Notes: generated by a model not told the origin, from the letters alone. Positions 14,113 to 21,973 are shown, counted from the stretch's first letter. The stretch is DNA of 31,231 bases from Candidatus Glassbacteria bacterium RIFCSPLOWO2_12_FULL_58_11 (GCA_001780825.1 MFIX01000200.1:20049-51279); one strand, 5' to 3'. A program made the numbers and translations.

Positions 14113-15293
14113 GGCCCGGAAAGAGCTCTCCGCACTTCCTCGAAAAAGCGCTGGTTGTCCCGCACCCCATCGTAAGAGAAAAAGCAGTAGCCCCCCGGCT
14201 TTAGCGGAGCAATCCTGCGGATCCGCTCGATAATCCCGGACACCGGAACATCATAGGCCCGCAGGCCGGCCCAGACTTTTTCCTGGCCGACCGCCCGGCA
14301 GGCTTTCGCGATCTGCTCGTGAACCTGATCGGCATGCGTGCTGTAGGCCATGGGCAGAACCAGATCCAGGTAACCACGGCCGACCCATTCCGGCCAATCC
14401 TGGCCATAGGTCTGGTAAGCCTCTTCCAGGTTCGGCTTGACCGCCGCCGAGCGGACCAGCCCCGGTCTCAGGACATTGAGCCGCCCGGAGAGCCGCTGGA
14501 GAAACTCGGTGATCAGCCCGGCCCGGTAGGCGGTCCACTTTTTTTTGAGGTCCCGCCTGGCGGATTCCCCCTGCGCATTGTCCGCCCCCGAAGCCAAACC
14601 CCGCGGGTCCACGCCGTAGAGCCGCTTGAAACCCTCACAGGCCGCCGGACTGTAATCGACAGCTTCCATCGGGTAGCGGATATAGTCCAGGTGTACTCCA
14701 TCCACCGGATAGCGGCCGACCATATCGGTAATAAATTCCTCGAGGCGGTCGCAGCCGCCCCGGCTGGCCGGAGACATGAAGACGCCGGTTATCATGAGCT
14801 TATTGAACAGCGAGCGCGAGTAGCGGGCCAGGGAGCCGCCAGAGCGGTCCACCATCATCCATTCCGGGTGGCTGTTCAGCAGGTGGCTGGGGTCCAGGGG
14901 AGGGCTGGAGGAAGTCCAGACCAGGAAAGTGTTGACCCAGGCGTGCACTTTAATACCGCGCGAATGCGCCCGCTCCAGGGTATATGCAAGAGGATCGAAG
15001 CCGGTGGCCAGAAGGTCGCGGCAGTTCTCGGCCGGCGGATAAACCTTCGAGGGAAAGTACGAATCGGCGCGGCCGCAAACCTGGACAAACAGGTTGTCGA
15101 AGCCGGCCTGGGCCGCGCTCGCCACCATCCGGTCAATACTGTGGGAAGAAAGCAGGCTGGTGCGCACCACCCAGAGTCCGCGGGCCTGGCGGAGGGCGGC
15201 GTGAGCCTCCGCGACGGCCGGACCCCGCAGGACCAGAGCCAGAAGTACGGTTAAAATTTTCCAGTGGCGGTCAAGCCAGCCTGAATAGCTCAT
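14109..15293 (-). CDS. Exported glycoside-hydrolase-like protein (GHL10 / DUF187 family)
   Basis: The protein is 394 aa with an N-terminal signal peptide (residues about 1-31, ending AEAHA). The body matches the GHL10 TIM-barrel family (PF02638): RGLWVVRTSLL at about 38-48, a segment reading FDNLFVQVCGRADSYFPSK at 65-83, VHAWVN at 116-121 and DGVHLDYIRYP at 198-208. The acidic residue in the last motif is a candidate catalytic residue by analogy with related barrels. Family members are thought to act on polysaccharide or peptidoglycan-like substrates outside the cytoplasm; no substrate can be assigned here. The gene starts just 25 nt after the U-tract of the ribosomal-array terminator, with only a weak, distant GAGG as ribosome-binding site. 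It therefore depends on readthrough or on a promoter I did not recognise. Its stop codon overlaps the mazG stop on the other strand. Confidence 0.85.
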   Translation of the reverse strand: MSYSGWLDRHWKILTVLLALVLRGPAVAEAHAALRQARGLWVVRTSLLSSHSIDRMVASAAQAGFDNLFVQVCGRADSYFPSKVYPPAENCRDLLATGFDPLAYTLERAHSRGIKVHAWVNTFLVWTSSSPPLDPSHLLNSHPEWMMVDRSGGSLARYSRSLFNKLMITGVFMSPASRGGCDRLEEFITDMVGRYPVDGVHLDYIRYPMEAVDYSPAACEGFKRLYGVDPRGLASGADNAQGESARRDLKKKWTAYRAGLITEFLQRLSGRLNVLRPGLVRSAAVKPNLEEAYQTYGQDWPEWVGRGYLDLVLPMAYSTHADQVHEQIAKACRAVGQEKVWAGLRAYDVPVSGIIERIRRIAPLKPGGYCFFSYDGVRDNQRFFEEVRRALSGP

Positions 15294-15317
15294 AGTCTGC
15301 CGCGCGCCTCGGGGGGA

Positions 15318-15357
15318 TAAAAAACAAGGGAGCAGGACAGACCTGTCGCGCTCCCTT
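15318..15357 (-). terminator. Intrinsic terminator of the ribosomal protein array
   Basis: AAGGGAGC and GCTCCCTT (15326-15333 and 15350-15357) form an 8-bp perfect stem. The 16-nt loop contains a second small inverted repeat (ACAG/CTGT). On the minus strand it is followed by GTTTTTTAT. It lies 43 nt after the rplQ stop and marks the end of the S10-spc-alpha array. Confidence 0.88.
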
Positions 15358-15399
15358 ATCAGACTGAATTAACTTTGATTGCATAGCCTCGAACGCCTG

Positions 15400-15990
15400 C
15401 TAGTCCTTTTTCTCCTCTTCACCCTTCTGCGGCTTGCTTTCGGCGGCCTTCTCTTCGCCCTTCACTTCTTCTTCCACTACGGCAGTATCCGCCGCCGCGG
15501 TCTCCGCGGCGGGAGCCTCGTGCTCCGCATGCTCGTGCGGCTGACCCGTCTCGTGAGCGTGCGCGTGAGCCTCCTCAGCCGTCTTCTTCTTCGATCTCCG
15601 GCGGCGCTTCTTCGCTCCGCCCTTGTGGGCGGCCTCATCCGGCATCAGCTCCAGCAGGGCCATCGGGGCATTGTCGCCCACGCGGCTGTTCAGCCTGAGG
15701 ATCCGGGTGTAGCCGCCGGGACGCTCCTTGAAGCGCAGCCCCAGTTTTTCGAAAAGCTTGGAGACAACCTCTTTATCCCGGATGAAGCGGAGCACCTGCC
15801 GGCGGGCGTGAAGGTCCCCGCGCTTGGCGAAAGTGATCAGCTTCTCCGCCAGAGGCCGGGCCTCCTTGGCCTTGGCCACGGTGGTCCTGATCTTTTCATG
15901 CAGAAAGAGGCTGGTAATCAGATTGCTGAGCAGCCATCGGCGATGGCTCTGCGAGCGATTCAGCGCTCTTCCTTTTTTATTATGTCTCAT
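15400..15990 (-). CDS. rplQ: 50S ribosomal protein L17 with a long charged, His-rich tail
   Basis: Residues 1-118 are ordinary L17 (MRHNKKGRALNRSQSHRRWL at the start, RPGGYTRILRL near 90-100), which lines the peptide exit region of the large subunit. Residues 119-196 are an extra tail: a basic cluster (KKRRRRSKKK, 127-136), then six histidines between 142 and 157 (AHAHAHE and PHEHAEHE), then an acidic Ala/Glu/Lys-rich end. L17 in most bacteria ends near 116-130 residues. Tails of this type occur in some lineages and are thought to be disordered. The His cluster could bind metal, which is inference. It is the last gene of the array, 92 nt after rpoA, with AAGGAAA upstream of the ATG. Confidence 0.96.
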   Translation of the reverse strand: MRHNKKGRALNRSQSHRRWLLSNLITSLFLHEKIRTTVAKAKEARPLAEKLITFAKRGDLHARRQVLRFIRDKEVVSKLFEKLGLRFKERPGGYTRILRLNSRVGDNAPMALLELMPDEAAHKGGAKKRRRRSKKKTAEEAHAHAHETGQPHEHAEHEAPAAETAAADTAVVEEEVKGEEKAAESKPQKGEEEKKD

Positions 15991-16051
15991 CGTCTGTTTC
16001 CTTATCTCCGCTTAAAACCGTATTTATTGGATTCGCCCCGCTTTAAGCCGG

Positions 16052-16073
16052 CGGCCCCCATCCGTCCGGGCCG
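16052..16073. other. Stem-loop in the rpoA-rplQ spacer
   Basis: CGGCCC and GGGCCG form a 6-bp stem with a 10-nt loop shortly after the rpoA stop. It has no U-tract. Confidence 0.35.
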
Positions 16074-16082
16074 AGCTCCGGT

Positions 16083-17105
16083 TCAGGAGCCGGATTCCTT
16101 GTTTTCCTCGGCCTGCTCGTCGAGCTCCCACTCACCCTTTTCGTTTTCCTTCAGCTTCATGCCGAACTGCATTCCGTGACGGGAGAGAATTTCCGAGATC
16201 TCATTCAGGGATTTGCGCCCGAAATTGCGGAACTTGATCATCTCGCTCTCGGTCTTTTGCACCAGCTCGCCGAGGGTCCGGATGTTGGAGGCCTTCAGGC
16301 AATTGCTGCTGCGCACGGAGAGCTCGAGTTCTTCCACGCTGCGGTTGAACAGCTCCTTGAGCCGGTTGTGCTGGAGGTCGCGGGCGCTGGTTTTCTCTTC
16401 CTGGGGCTCGCTGAAGTTCTTCAGGAATTCCAGATGCTCGATCAGCAGCTCCGAGGCGCCGATCATCGCGGTTTCGGGATCGATCGCGCCATTGGTGTGC
16501 ACCCGGACGATCAGCTTGTCATAGTCCGTGCGCTGCCCGACGCGCTGGTTGTCGACATCGAAAGAGACCTTGACCACCGGCGAGTAAATGGAATCCACCG
16601 GGATCAGCTGCGGGTCATCGCTCTGCAGCTCGTGCTGGTCAGCGGCGTAGTATCCGCGGCCGTTCTTCACCAGGAGCTCAATCCTGATCTTCTTGTCTTC
16701 CTTGAGGCTGAACAGATAGAGGTCCGGATTGATCACCTTGACCCCGGCCGGAGTGTGGATCGCTGCGGCGGTTACCCGGCCTTTTTTCGAGACCTCAAGC
16801 TTGCAGACCGCCTCCTCGACATCCGCATTGGCCTTCAAGACGATTTTCTTGAAATTCAACAGAATATCGGAGACATCCTCGAGCACTCCGGGAATCGAGG
16901 AGAGCTCGTGTAGGACCGTGTCGATCCGCAGCGCCCAAACCGCCGTCCCCTCGAGCGAAGACAACAGCACTCTTCTCAACGCATTACCCAGAGTCAAGCC
17001 GAAACCGCGCTCCAGCGGATAGACGCTGAACTCACAGTAATTCTGGGTGGCATTTCTCGTATTTTTTTCAATTCTCGAGGGTAGAACGATATTTTTAAGA
17101 GTCAT
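16083..17105 (-). CDS. rpoA: DNA-directed RNA polymerase alpha subunit
   Basis: The protein is 340 aa, the normal length. The N-terminal domain (about 1-235) carries the assembly motifs, including ERGFGLTLGNALRRVLLSSL (33-52). A flexible linker follows, then the C-terminal DNA- and activator-binding domain (about 260-325) with the helix-hairpin-helix phrase FRNFGRKSLNEI. Alpha dimerises to nucleate polymerase assembly and its C-terminal domain reads UP elements. It keeps its usual place between rpsD and rplQ. The spacer to rpsD is 129 nt, the longest inside the array, and the start region lies in an inverted repeat (17110-17152) covering the likely ribosome-binding site. Confidence 0.98.
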   Translation of the reverse strand: MTLKNIVLPSRIEKNTRNATQNYCEFSVYPLERGFGLTLGNALRRVLLSSLEGTAVWALRIDTVLHELSSIPGVLEDVSDILLNFKKIVLKANADVEEAVCKLEVSKKGRVTAAAIHTPAGVKVINPDLYLFSLKEDKKIRIELLVKNGRGYYAADQHELQSDDPQLIPVDSIYSPVVKVSFDVDNQRVGQRTDYDKLIVRVHTNGAIDPETAMIGASELLIEHLEFLKNFSEPQEEKTSARDLQHNRLKELFNRSVEELELSVRSSNCLKASNIRTLGELVQKTESEMIKFRNFGRKSLNEISEILSRHGMQFGMKLKENEKGEWELDEQAEENKESGS

Positions 17106-17109
17106 AACC

Positions 17110-17152
17110 GCTATTTCTCCCGCTTGAAGTAACGAACTTTCTGGGAAATAGC
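17110..17152 (-). promoter_or_regulatory. Inverted repeat covering the rpoA ribosome-binding site
   Basis: GCTATTTCTCCC (17110-17121) is complementary to GGGAAATAGC (17143-17152): ten pairs with a 2-nt bulge and a 21-nt loop. In the mRNA the 3' arm contains GGGAG, the only Shine-Dalgarno-like sequence before the rpoA ATG. Folding would therefore hide the ribosome-binding site. Regulation by an r-protein such as S4 is an analogy with the E. coli alpha operon, not something visible here. Confidence 0.5.
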
Positions 17153-17234
17153 TCCGGAAAAGACGAATCTTTCGGTAAAAGCGACCCGGCCGACGCCGGC
17201 CGCATCTCCCAGACCGGCCGAAGCTGAAGGCCGT

Positions 17235-17870
17235 TTACTTGGAATACAACTCGACGATCAACTGTTCCTGGGCGGTGATCGGAATGCTTTCCCGCTTGGG
17301 AATCTCGACCAGCCTGCCGGTCTGGGTTTTGAAATCGACATTGAGCCAGGAAACCATTTCCTGCTTGCCGCGCCGCTCGATAGTCGAGAGCACCAGACCC
17401 ATCCCATGGCTCGGCTGCTTGATCGCGATCTCCTCGCCCGGGACGACCTGATAGGACGGCACATCCACGACCTGGCCGTTTATGTGGACATGACGGTGCC
17501 GGACGAGTTGGCGCGCGCTTTTGCGGCTGGGCGCGAACCCGAGACGGTACACCACATTATCCAGCCGGGTTTCGAGCAGCTGGAGCAGGTTTTCACCGGT
17601 GACTCCGCTACGGCGGGAGGCCTTCGAGTAGTAGTTCCGGAACTGCTTCTCCAGAACGCCGTAAATCCGTTTGACTTTCTGTTTTTCCCGCAGCTGCAGG
17701 CTGTAATCGCTGGTTTTTCTGCGGCGGCCGGCCACCCGGCCGTGCTGTCCGGGAGCGAAGTTTTTGCGCTCGATGGCGCATTTATCCGTATAGCATCTTT
17801 CTCCCTTGAGAAAGAGCTTAATCCCTTCCCGACGGCACAGCTTGCAGCTCGCTTCTGTATATCGCGCCAT
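17235..17870 (-). CDS. rpsD: 30S ribosomal protein S4, zinc-binding form
   Basis: The protein is 211 aa. C9, C12, C26 and C31 at the N-terminus form the zinc site of the C+ type of S4. The RNA-binding S4 domain follows (RLDNVVYRLGFAPSRKSARQ, near 101-120). S4 is a primary binder of 16S rRNA and a translational regulator of the alpha operon in other bacteria. GGAGG lies 7 nt before the ATG, a strong ribosome-binding site, 24 nt after rpsK. Confidence 0.98.
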   Translation of the reverse strand: MARYTEASCKLCRREGIKLFLKGERCYTDKCAIERKNFAPGQHGRVAGRRRKTSDYSLQLREKQKVKRIYGVLEKQFRNYYSKASRRSGVTGENLLQLLETRLDNVVYRLGFAPSRKSARQLVRHRHVHINGQVVDVPSYQVVPGEEIAIKQPSHGMGLVLSTIERRGKQEMVSWLNVDFKTQTGRLVEIPKRESIPITAQEQLIVELYSK

Positions 17871-17894
17871 TAGAGATCCTCCAAAAAACGATGC

Positions 17895-18293
17895 CTAGAC
17901 CCGCCTGCGCTTAGGCGGCCGGCATCCGTTATGCGGAATCGGGGTTACATCTTTAATCGATCTGATACTGAGCCCGGCGGCCTGAATCGCCTGAATTGCG
18001 GATTCCCTGCCCGCGCCGGGTCCCTGCACCCGCACGTGCACCCTCCGCACCCCCAGGTTCAGCGCCTCTTTAGCGGCGGTATCGGCGATTATCTGGGCTG
18101 CGAAAGGCGTACTTTTCTTGGAACCCTTGAATCCGCACTTACCGGCGCTGCTCCATAATACGGTATTGCCGCTCATATCCGTAATCGTGACAATGGTATT
18201 ATTGAAACTGGCCTTAATATGGGCGACTCCCTCGCTCTCGACTTTTTTGACCTTTTTTTTGGCCTTTGCGCCTTTTTGGGTCGGGCTAACCAT
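17895..18293 (-). CDS. rpsK: 30S ribosomal protein S11
   Basis: The protein is 132 aa from the ATG at 18293, preceded by GGAAGAGG. An upstream ATG at 18335 would add 14 residues with no family similarity. Conserved segments are HIKASFNNTIVTITD, GPGAGRESAIQAI and the C-terminal PHNGCRPPKRRRV, the platform-binding tail of S11 near the 30S mRNA exit. The rather long spacer to rpsM (102 nt) contains two stem-loops. Confidence 0.98.
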   Translation of the reverse strand: MVSPTQKGAKAKKKVKKVESEGVAHIKASFNNTIVTITDMSGNTVLWSSAGKCGFKGSKKSTPFAAQIIADTAAKEALNLGVRRVHVRVQGPGAGRESAIQAIQAAGLSIRSIKDVTPIPHNGCRPPKRRRV

Positions 18294-18321
18294 TCGAACA
18301 CCTCTTCCGATCGCAGAATTG

Positions 18322-18386
18322 GATTGCCTAAGCAATCACGGAACGAACGCTTCCCAAAGCCTCACCCGCGGAGGCGACAGGGAGCG
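18322..18386. other. Two stem-loops in the rpsM-rpsK spacer
   Basis: GATTGC-CTAA-GCAATC (18322-18337) is a perfect 6-bp hairpin about 29 nt upstream of the rpsK start. Next to it CGCTTCCC/GGGAGCG (18348-18386) encloses GCCTC/GAGGC (18359-18375), a two-tier stem. Neither ends in a U-tract. They fill most of the 102-nt spacer and could serve mRNA processing or r-protein feedback. Confidence 0.4.
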
Positions 18387-18395
18387 GACTATTAC

Positions 18396-18779
18396 TTATT
18401 TCTTAGCCTTGGCCTTTTTCTTACCGGCAATCGCCACGCGCGGCCCCTTGTGCGTGCGGGCATTGGTGTGCGTGCGCTGGCCCCGCACCGGCAGCCTGCG
18501 GCGGTGGCGGACACCGCGGTAGCAGCCGATATCCATCAGGCGCTTGATATTCATCGCCACCTCGGTGCGCAGGGCGCCTTCGACTTTGAAATCGCGCTCG
18601 ATCGCTCCGCGGATGCGGGTCTGTTCGCTTTCCGCCAGATCGGCCACCTTGGTGTCCGGGTCGATGCCGACTTCTTTGAGGATCTTCCGCGCCGAGGAGC
18701 GGCCGATACCGTAAATATAGGTCAGACCGACCTCGATCCGCTTGTTCTTGGGAAGGTCCACACCGGCAATTCGAGCCAT
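18396..18779 (-). CDS. rpsM: 30S ribosomal protein S13
   Basis: The protein is 127 aa of normal length. The start ARIAGVDLPKNKRIEVGLTY, the helix-hairpin-helix phrase YGIGRSSARKIL and the basic tail GQRTHTNARTHKGPR are typical of S13 in the head of the 30S subunit, where it contacts the P-site tRNA and forms an intersubunit bridge. GGGAG lies upstream of the ATG. It is 32 nt after rpmJ, as in other alpha operons. Confidence 0.98.
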   Translation of the reverse strand: MARIAGVDLPKNKRIEVGLTYIYGIGRSSARKILKEVGIDPDTKVADLAESEQTRIRGAIERDFKVEGALRTEVAMNIKRLMDIGCYRGVRHRRRLPVRGQRTHTNARTHKGPRVAIAGKKKAKAKK

Positions 18780-18811
18780 ATTCTAATCTCCCGAAAGGAA
18801 AAATTATTCCA

Positions 18812-18925
18812 TCAGCCCTGGCGCTGCTTGTGCTTGGGGTTGCGGCAGATTACGCGAACGACCCCGCGCCGGCGGATGATCTTGCAGTACTCACAGATCG
18901 TTTTAACTGAACTGCGCACTTTCAT
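18812..18925 (-). CDS. rpmJ: 50S ribosomal protein L36, zinc-binding form
   Basis: This small gene encodes 37 aa, beginning MKVRSSVKTICEYCKIIRR. C11, C14, C27 and H32 form the zinc ribbon of the C+ type. L36 sits on 23S rRNA near the factor-binding side of the large subunit. It lies 27 nt after infA and 32 nt before rpsM, its canonical location, and the ATG has GGAGAT about 5 nt upstream. Confidence 0.97.
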   Translation of the reverse strand: MKVRSSVKTICEYCKIIRRRGVVRVICRNPKHKQRQG

Positions 18926-18952
18926 CGTATCTCCAGGTCGAATCGGCTTGAC

Positions 18953-19171
18953 TCATTTATAGCGGTAAGTAATCCGGCCGCGGCTGAGATCGTATGGACT
19001 CAACTCCAGAGCCACCTTATCGCCGGGCAGAATCCGGATAAAATTCATCCGCATTTTGCCGCTGATATGGGCCAGTACCTCGTGGTCATTTTCCAGTTTC
19101 ACCTTGAACATGGCGTTGGGCAGCGGTTCGAGAACCGTTCCCGTCACCTGTACAGCTTCTTCCTTGGCCAT
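18953..19171 (-). CDS. infA: Translation initiation factor IF-1
   Basis: The protein is 72 aa and is a single OB-fold. GTVLEPLPNAMFKVKLEN, HISGKMRMNFIRILPGDKV and the end RGRITYRYK are the family signature. IF-1 binds the A site of the 30S subunit during initiation. It lies 43 nt after map and before rpmJ, the common map-infA-rpmJ order. Confidence 0.98.
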   Translation of the reverse strand: MAKEEAVQVTGTVLEPLPNAMFKVKLENDHEVLAHISGKMRMNFIRILPGDKVALELSPYDLSRGRITYRYK

Positions 19172-19214
19172 CCCGCCGAACCTCGATCTTGAATGGATGA
19201 GGGTGGTTGCCGGC

Positions 19215-19964
19215 CTAGCCGGTCAGGATCTCCGGCCCGTTGGGCCCGATCGCCACCGTATGCTCGAAATGCACCGAGAGCTTGCCATCCGCGGTGACGA
19301 CGGTCCAGTTATCCGCCAGGGTCCGGATCTCGTGAGTCCCCTCGTTGACCATCGGCTCGATAGCCAGCACGAGACCCTCTTTAATCAGGTAGCCCCGTTT
19401 GGGAATCCCGAAATTCGGCACCTGGGGGTCCTCGTGCAGGTTCTGGCCGATCCCGTGACCCACCAGATCGCGCACGACTGAAAAGTTTTCCGACTGAGCC
19501 ACTTTCTGAACCGCGGCGCCGATATCCCCGATCCGGTTTTCATCGACCGCCTGCTCGATCCCCGCGGACAAAGCCCGGCGAGTACAGTCCAGCAGCTTGC
19601 GCTGGCGCTCGGCGGGAGGCCCGACCGAAAAAGTCGCGGCGGCGTCCGCGAAATATCCCTTACGGAAAACCCCTACATCCAAGCTGACCAGGTCCCCTTC
19701 CTTAAGGACCTTCTCTTTCTTCGGTATCCCGTGCACCACTTCCTCATTTACCGAGGTGCACAGGGCGTTGGGGAAGCCCCCATAACCCTTGAAAGCGGCG
19801 CTGCAGTCGGGGTTGGAACGGATGAGCGAATCCGCCAGTTCATCCAGCTCCAGGGTTGACACCCCGGGCCTGACCGCCTCCCCAATCCGCGCCAGAACTT
19901 CCGCTACGACCTTTCCCGCTTCCCTGATCCGGTCGATCTCAGACCGTGTCTTTAGAAAAACCAT
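19215..19964 (-). CDS. map: Type I methionine aminopeptidase
   Basis: The protein is 249 aa. The five metal ligands are visible: D96 (SLDVG), D107 (FADAAATF), H170 (GHGIG), E203 (AIEPM) and E234 (FEHT), with the substrate-binding H78 (VHGIP). It removes the initiator methionine from nascent chains near the ribosome exit. Its start lies 2 nt after the secY stop and has little Shine-Dalgarno sequence, so translation is probably coupled to secY. In many bacteria adk separates secY and map; it is not here. Confidence 0.97.
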   Translation of the reverse strand: MVFLKTRSEIDRIREAGKVVAEVLARIGEAVRPGVSTLELDELADSLIRSNPDCSAAFKGYGGFPNALCTSVNEEVVHGIPKKEKVLKEGDLVSLDVGVFRKGYFADAAATFSVGPPAERQRKLLDCTRRALSAGIEQAVDENRIGDIGAAVQKVAQSENFSVVRDLVGHGIGQNLHEDPQVPNFGIPKRGYLIKEGLVLAIEPMVNEGTHEIRTLADNWTVVTADGKLSVHFEHTVAIGPNGPEILTG

Positions 19965-19966
19965 AA

Positions 19967-21268
19967 TTACATCATTCTGCGGCCCGGAATCCGGCTCTTT
20001 TTCATGAACCCGTCATAGTGCCGCATCAGCAGATGGCTTTCCATCTGCTGGATTGTGTCCAGAGCCACGCCCACGACGATCAGCAGGCTCGTGCCGCCGA
20101 AATAGAAAGGTACGTTGAGCATCCGGTACATGTAAATCGGCAGTATGGCGATCGCCGCCAGAAAGAACGAGCCCGGAAGGGTGATGCGGGTGAGCACCTT
20201 GTCGATATACTCGGCGGTGCGGGCACCCGGCCGGATACCGGGAATGAATCCGCCCTGGCGCTTGAAATTCTCGGCCAGGTCCACCGGGTTAAAAATAACC
20301 GCGGTGTAAAAATAGGTGAAAAAGACGATCAATATGCAATAAAAGAAGACATAGGAATTGGTCGAGGGCTGAAAGTAGTTGCCAATATCCTCGAGCCAGC
20401 TTCCCGGGGCCAGAAACGAGCTCAGGGTGGCCGGCACGACAATAATCGACTGGGCGAAGATTATCGGCATCACGCCCGCGCTGTTGATCCGCAGGGGCAA
20501 ATGGGTCTGCTGTCCGCCCATCACCTTGCGACCGACCATCCGCTTGGGGATCTGGATCGGTATCTTACGTGTGCCGAGTGTCATTACGATCACGCCGGCG
20601 ACAACGGCAATCATAACCACCAGTACCAGCAGCATCGGGATGATCCCGATCACGTTATTCCGGAGCATCTCCAGCGACTGGAATACCGCCGAGGGGAAGC
20701 GGTCCACGATGCCGAAGAAGATCAGCAGGCTCATCCCGTTACCGATCCCCCGCTCGGTGATCTGCTCGCCCAGCCACATCACCAGCACCGCGCCGGTGGT
20801 TAGGGTAACCATGGTGGTGACCCGAAAAAGCCAGAGATTCTGCGCGGTCACCGCGCCCAGGCTCTGCAGCCAGGTGGCGATAGCGACCGACTGGATGAAC
20901 GAGAGCACCACGGTTGCGTAGCGCGTGTACTGGGTGATCTTCTTCCGGCCCTCCTCACCCTCTTTCTGCAGCTTCTCGAAATAAGGGAACACCGGGGGCA
21001 AAAGCTGGAAAATGATCGAGGCGCTGATATAGGGCATGATGCCGAGAGCGAAAATGGTGGCGCGGGAGAGCCCGCCGCCGACAAACATGTCCATCAGCCC
21101 GAAAAAGGTGTTCTGCTGCTGGCCGAACCATTCGACCAGCCGGCTGACATCGATCCCCGGAGTGGTGATATGGCTGCCGATACGGTAAACCACGACAATC
21201 AGAAAGGTAAAGCCGAGCTTCCTTTTCAGCTCCGGTACATTAAAGATATTCTGCAGCCCATGGGCCAT
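19967..21268 (-). CDS. secY: Preprotein translocase channel subunit SecY
   Basis: The protein is 433 aa with about ten predicted membrane helices. Recognisable parts are IGSHITTPGID in the N-terminal region, the GIGNGMSLLIFFGI segment, the cytoplasmic RKIPIQIPKRMVG loop, the INSAGVMPIIFA segment and the late FIPGIRPG. It forms the channel for Sec-dependent export and membrane insertion, with SecE and SecG. The ATG overlaps the rplO stop as TAATG, which suggests translational coupling. Confidence 0.98.
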   Translation of the reverse strand: MAHGLQNIFNVPELKRKLGFTFLIVVVYRIGSHITTPGIDVSRLVEWFGQQQNTFFGLMDMFVGGGLSRATIFALGIMPYISASIIFQLLPPVFPYFEKLQKEGEEGRKKITQYTRYATVVLSFIQSVAIATWLQSLGAVTAQNLWLFRVTTMVTLTTGAVLVMWLGEQITERGIGNGMSLLIFFGIVDRFPSAVFQSLEMLRNNVIGIIPMLLVLVVMIAVVAGVIVMTLGTRKIPIQIPKRMVGRKVMGGQQTHLPLRINSAGVMPIIFAQSIIVVPATLSSFLAPGSWLEDIGNYFQPSTNSYVFFYCILIVFFTYFYTAVIFNPVDLAENFKRQGGFIPGIRPGARTAEYIDKVLTRITLPGSFFLAAIAILPIYMYRMLNVPFYFGGTSLLIVVGVALDTIQQMESHLLMRHYDGFMKKSRIPGRRMM

Positions 21269-21711
21269 TACAACTCCTCGACTTTTCCGCCGGCGGCCTC
21301 AATGGCGCTGCGGGCCTTGGCGCTGAATGCATGGGCGGCTATGCTGGCGGCGAAAGTAAGCTGGCCATCGCCGAGAACCTTGACCGGCTGGAGCGCGCTG
21401 CGGATCAGGCCCCGGCGAGCCATCTCCTCCGGGCCGATCTTCTCCTGCTGTCCCAGGCGCTCAAGATCGGACAGGTTGACAATCTGATACGTCTTACGGA
21501 AGATGTTGGTGAATCCGCGTTTGGGCAGACGGCGCTGGATGGGCATCTGTCCACCCTCGAACCATACCGGACGCTTATTGGTGCCGCTGCGCGCTTTTTG
21601 GCCTTTGTGTCCGCGGCCGGAAGTCCCGCCGTGGCCCGAGCCCTTGCCGCGTCCTACCCGCTTGCGGCTGTGGGTGGAGCCTTCGGGCTTATTCAGTTCA
21701 GACAATTTCAT
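21268..21711 (-). CDS. rplO: 50S ribosomal protein L15
   Basis: The protein is 147 aa. The glycine- and arginine-rich N-terminal part (RVGRGKGSGHGGTSGRGHKG) and the downstream FEGGQMPIQRRLPKRGF are diagnostic. The N-terminal arm threads into 23S rRNA late in 50S assembly. The spacer from rpmD is 76 nt with no strong Shine-Dalgarno before the ATG. The stop overlaps the secY start. Confidence 0.97.
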   Translation of the reverse strand: MKLSELNKPEGSTHSRKRVGRGKGSGHGGTSGRGHKGQKARSGTNKRPVWFEGGQMPIQRRLPKRGFTNIFRKTYQIVNLSDLERLGQQEKIGPEEMARRGLIRSALQPVKVLGDGQLTFAASIAAHAFSAKARSAIEAAGGKVEEL

Positions 21712-21787
21712 CAGCTCGGTTCCGTACGTTTAAAATGAATTTAAGCTCATCGCGCGGTCCAGACAGGCGAACCGCCCGGTTGCACAA

Positions 21788-21973
21788 TCAATTGGTTTCT
21801 TCCACTTTCAACAGGTGCTGGACCTTGAAGATCATGCCCCTGATCTGGGGGGTATCCTCGTGCACCACGCTTTTCTGATGATGGGTCAACCGCAGGGCGC
21901 GCAGGGTCGCCTGCTGCTTGCCGATCGCGCGGATGCCGCTTCTGATCTGGGTTATTTTCAATTTTTTACTCAC
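21788..21973 (-). CDS. rpmD: 50S ribosomal protein L30
   Basis: The protein is 61 aa (KLKITQIRSGIRAIGKQQAT at the N-terminus, then RALRLTHHQKSVVHEDTPQI), the normal bacterial length. The start is a GTG inside the last codons of rpsE (8-nt overlap, GTGAGTAA), so the two are probably coupled. L30 is a small alpha/beta protein on the 23S rRNA near the base of the central protuberance. Confidence 0.96.
   Translation of the reverse strand: MSKKLKITQIRSGIRAIGKQQATLRALRLTHHQKSVVHEDTPQIRGMIFKVQHLLKVEETN

Noticed and set aside
14319..15254. 311-codon plus-strand open frame opposite the GHL10 gene
   Set aside because: It is antisense to a well-supported family member and has no domain or ribosome-binding site of note.
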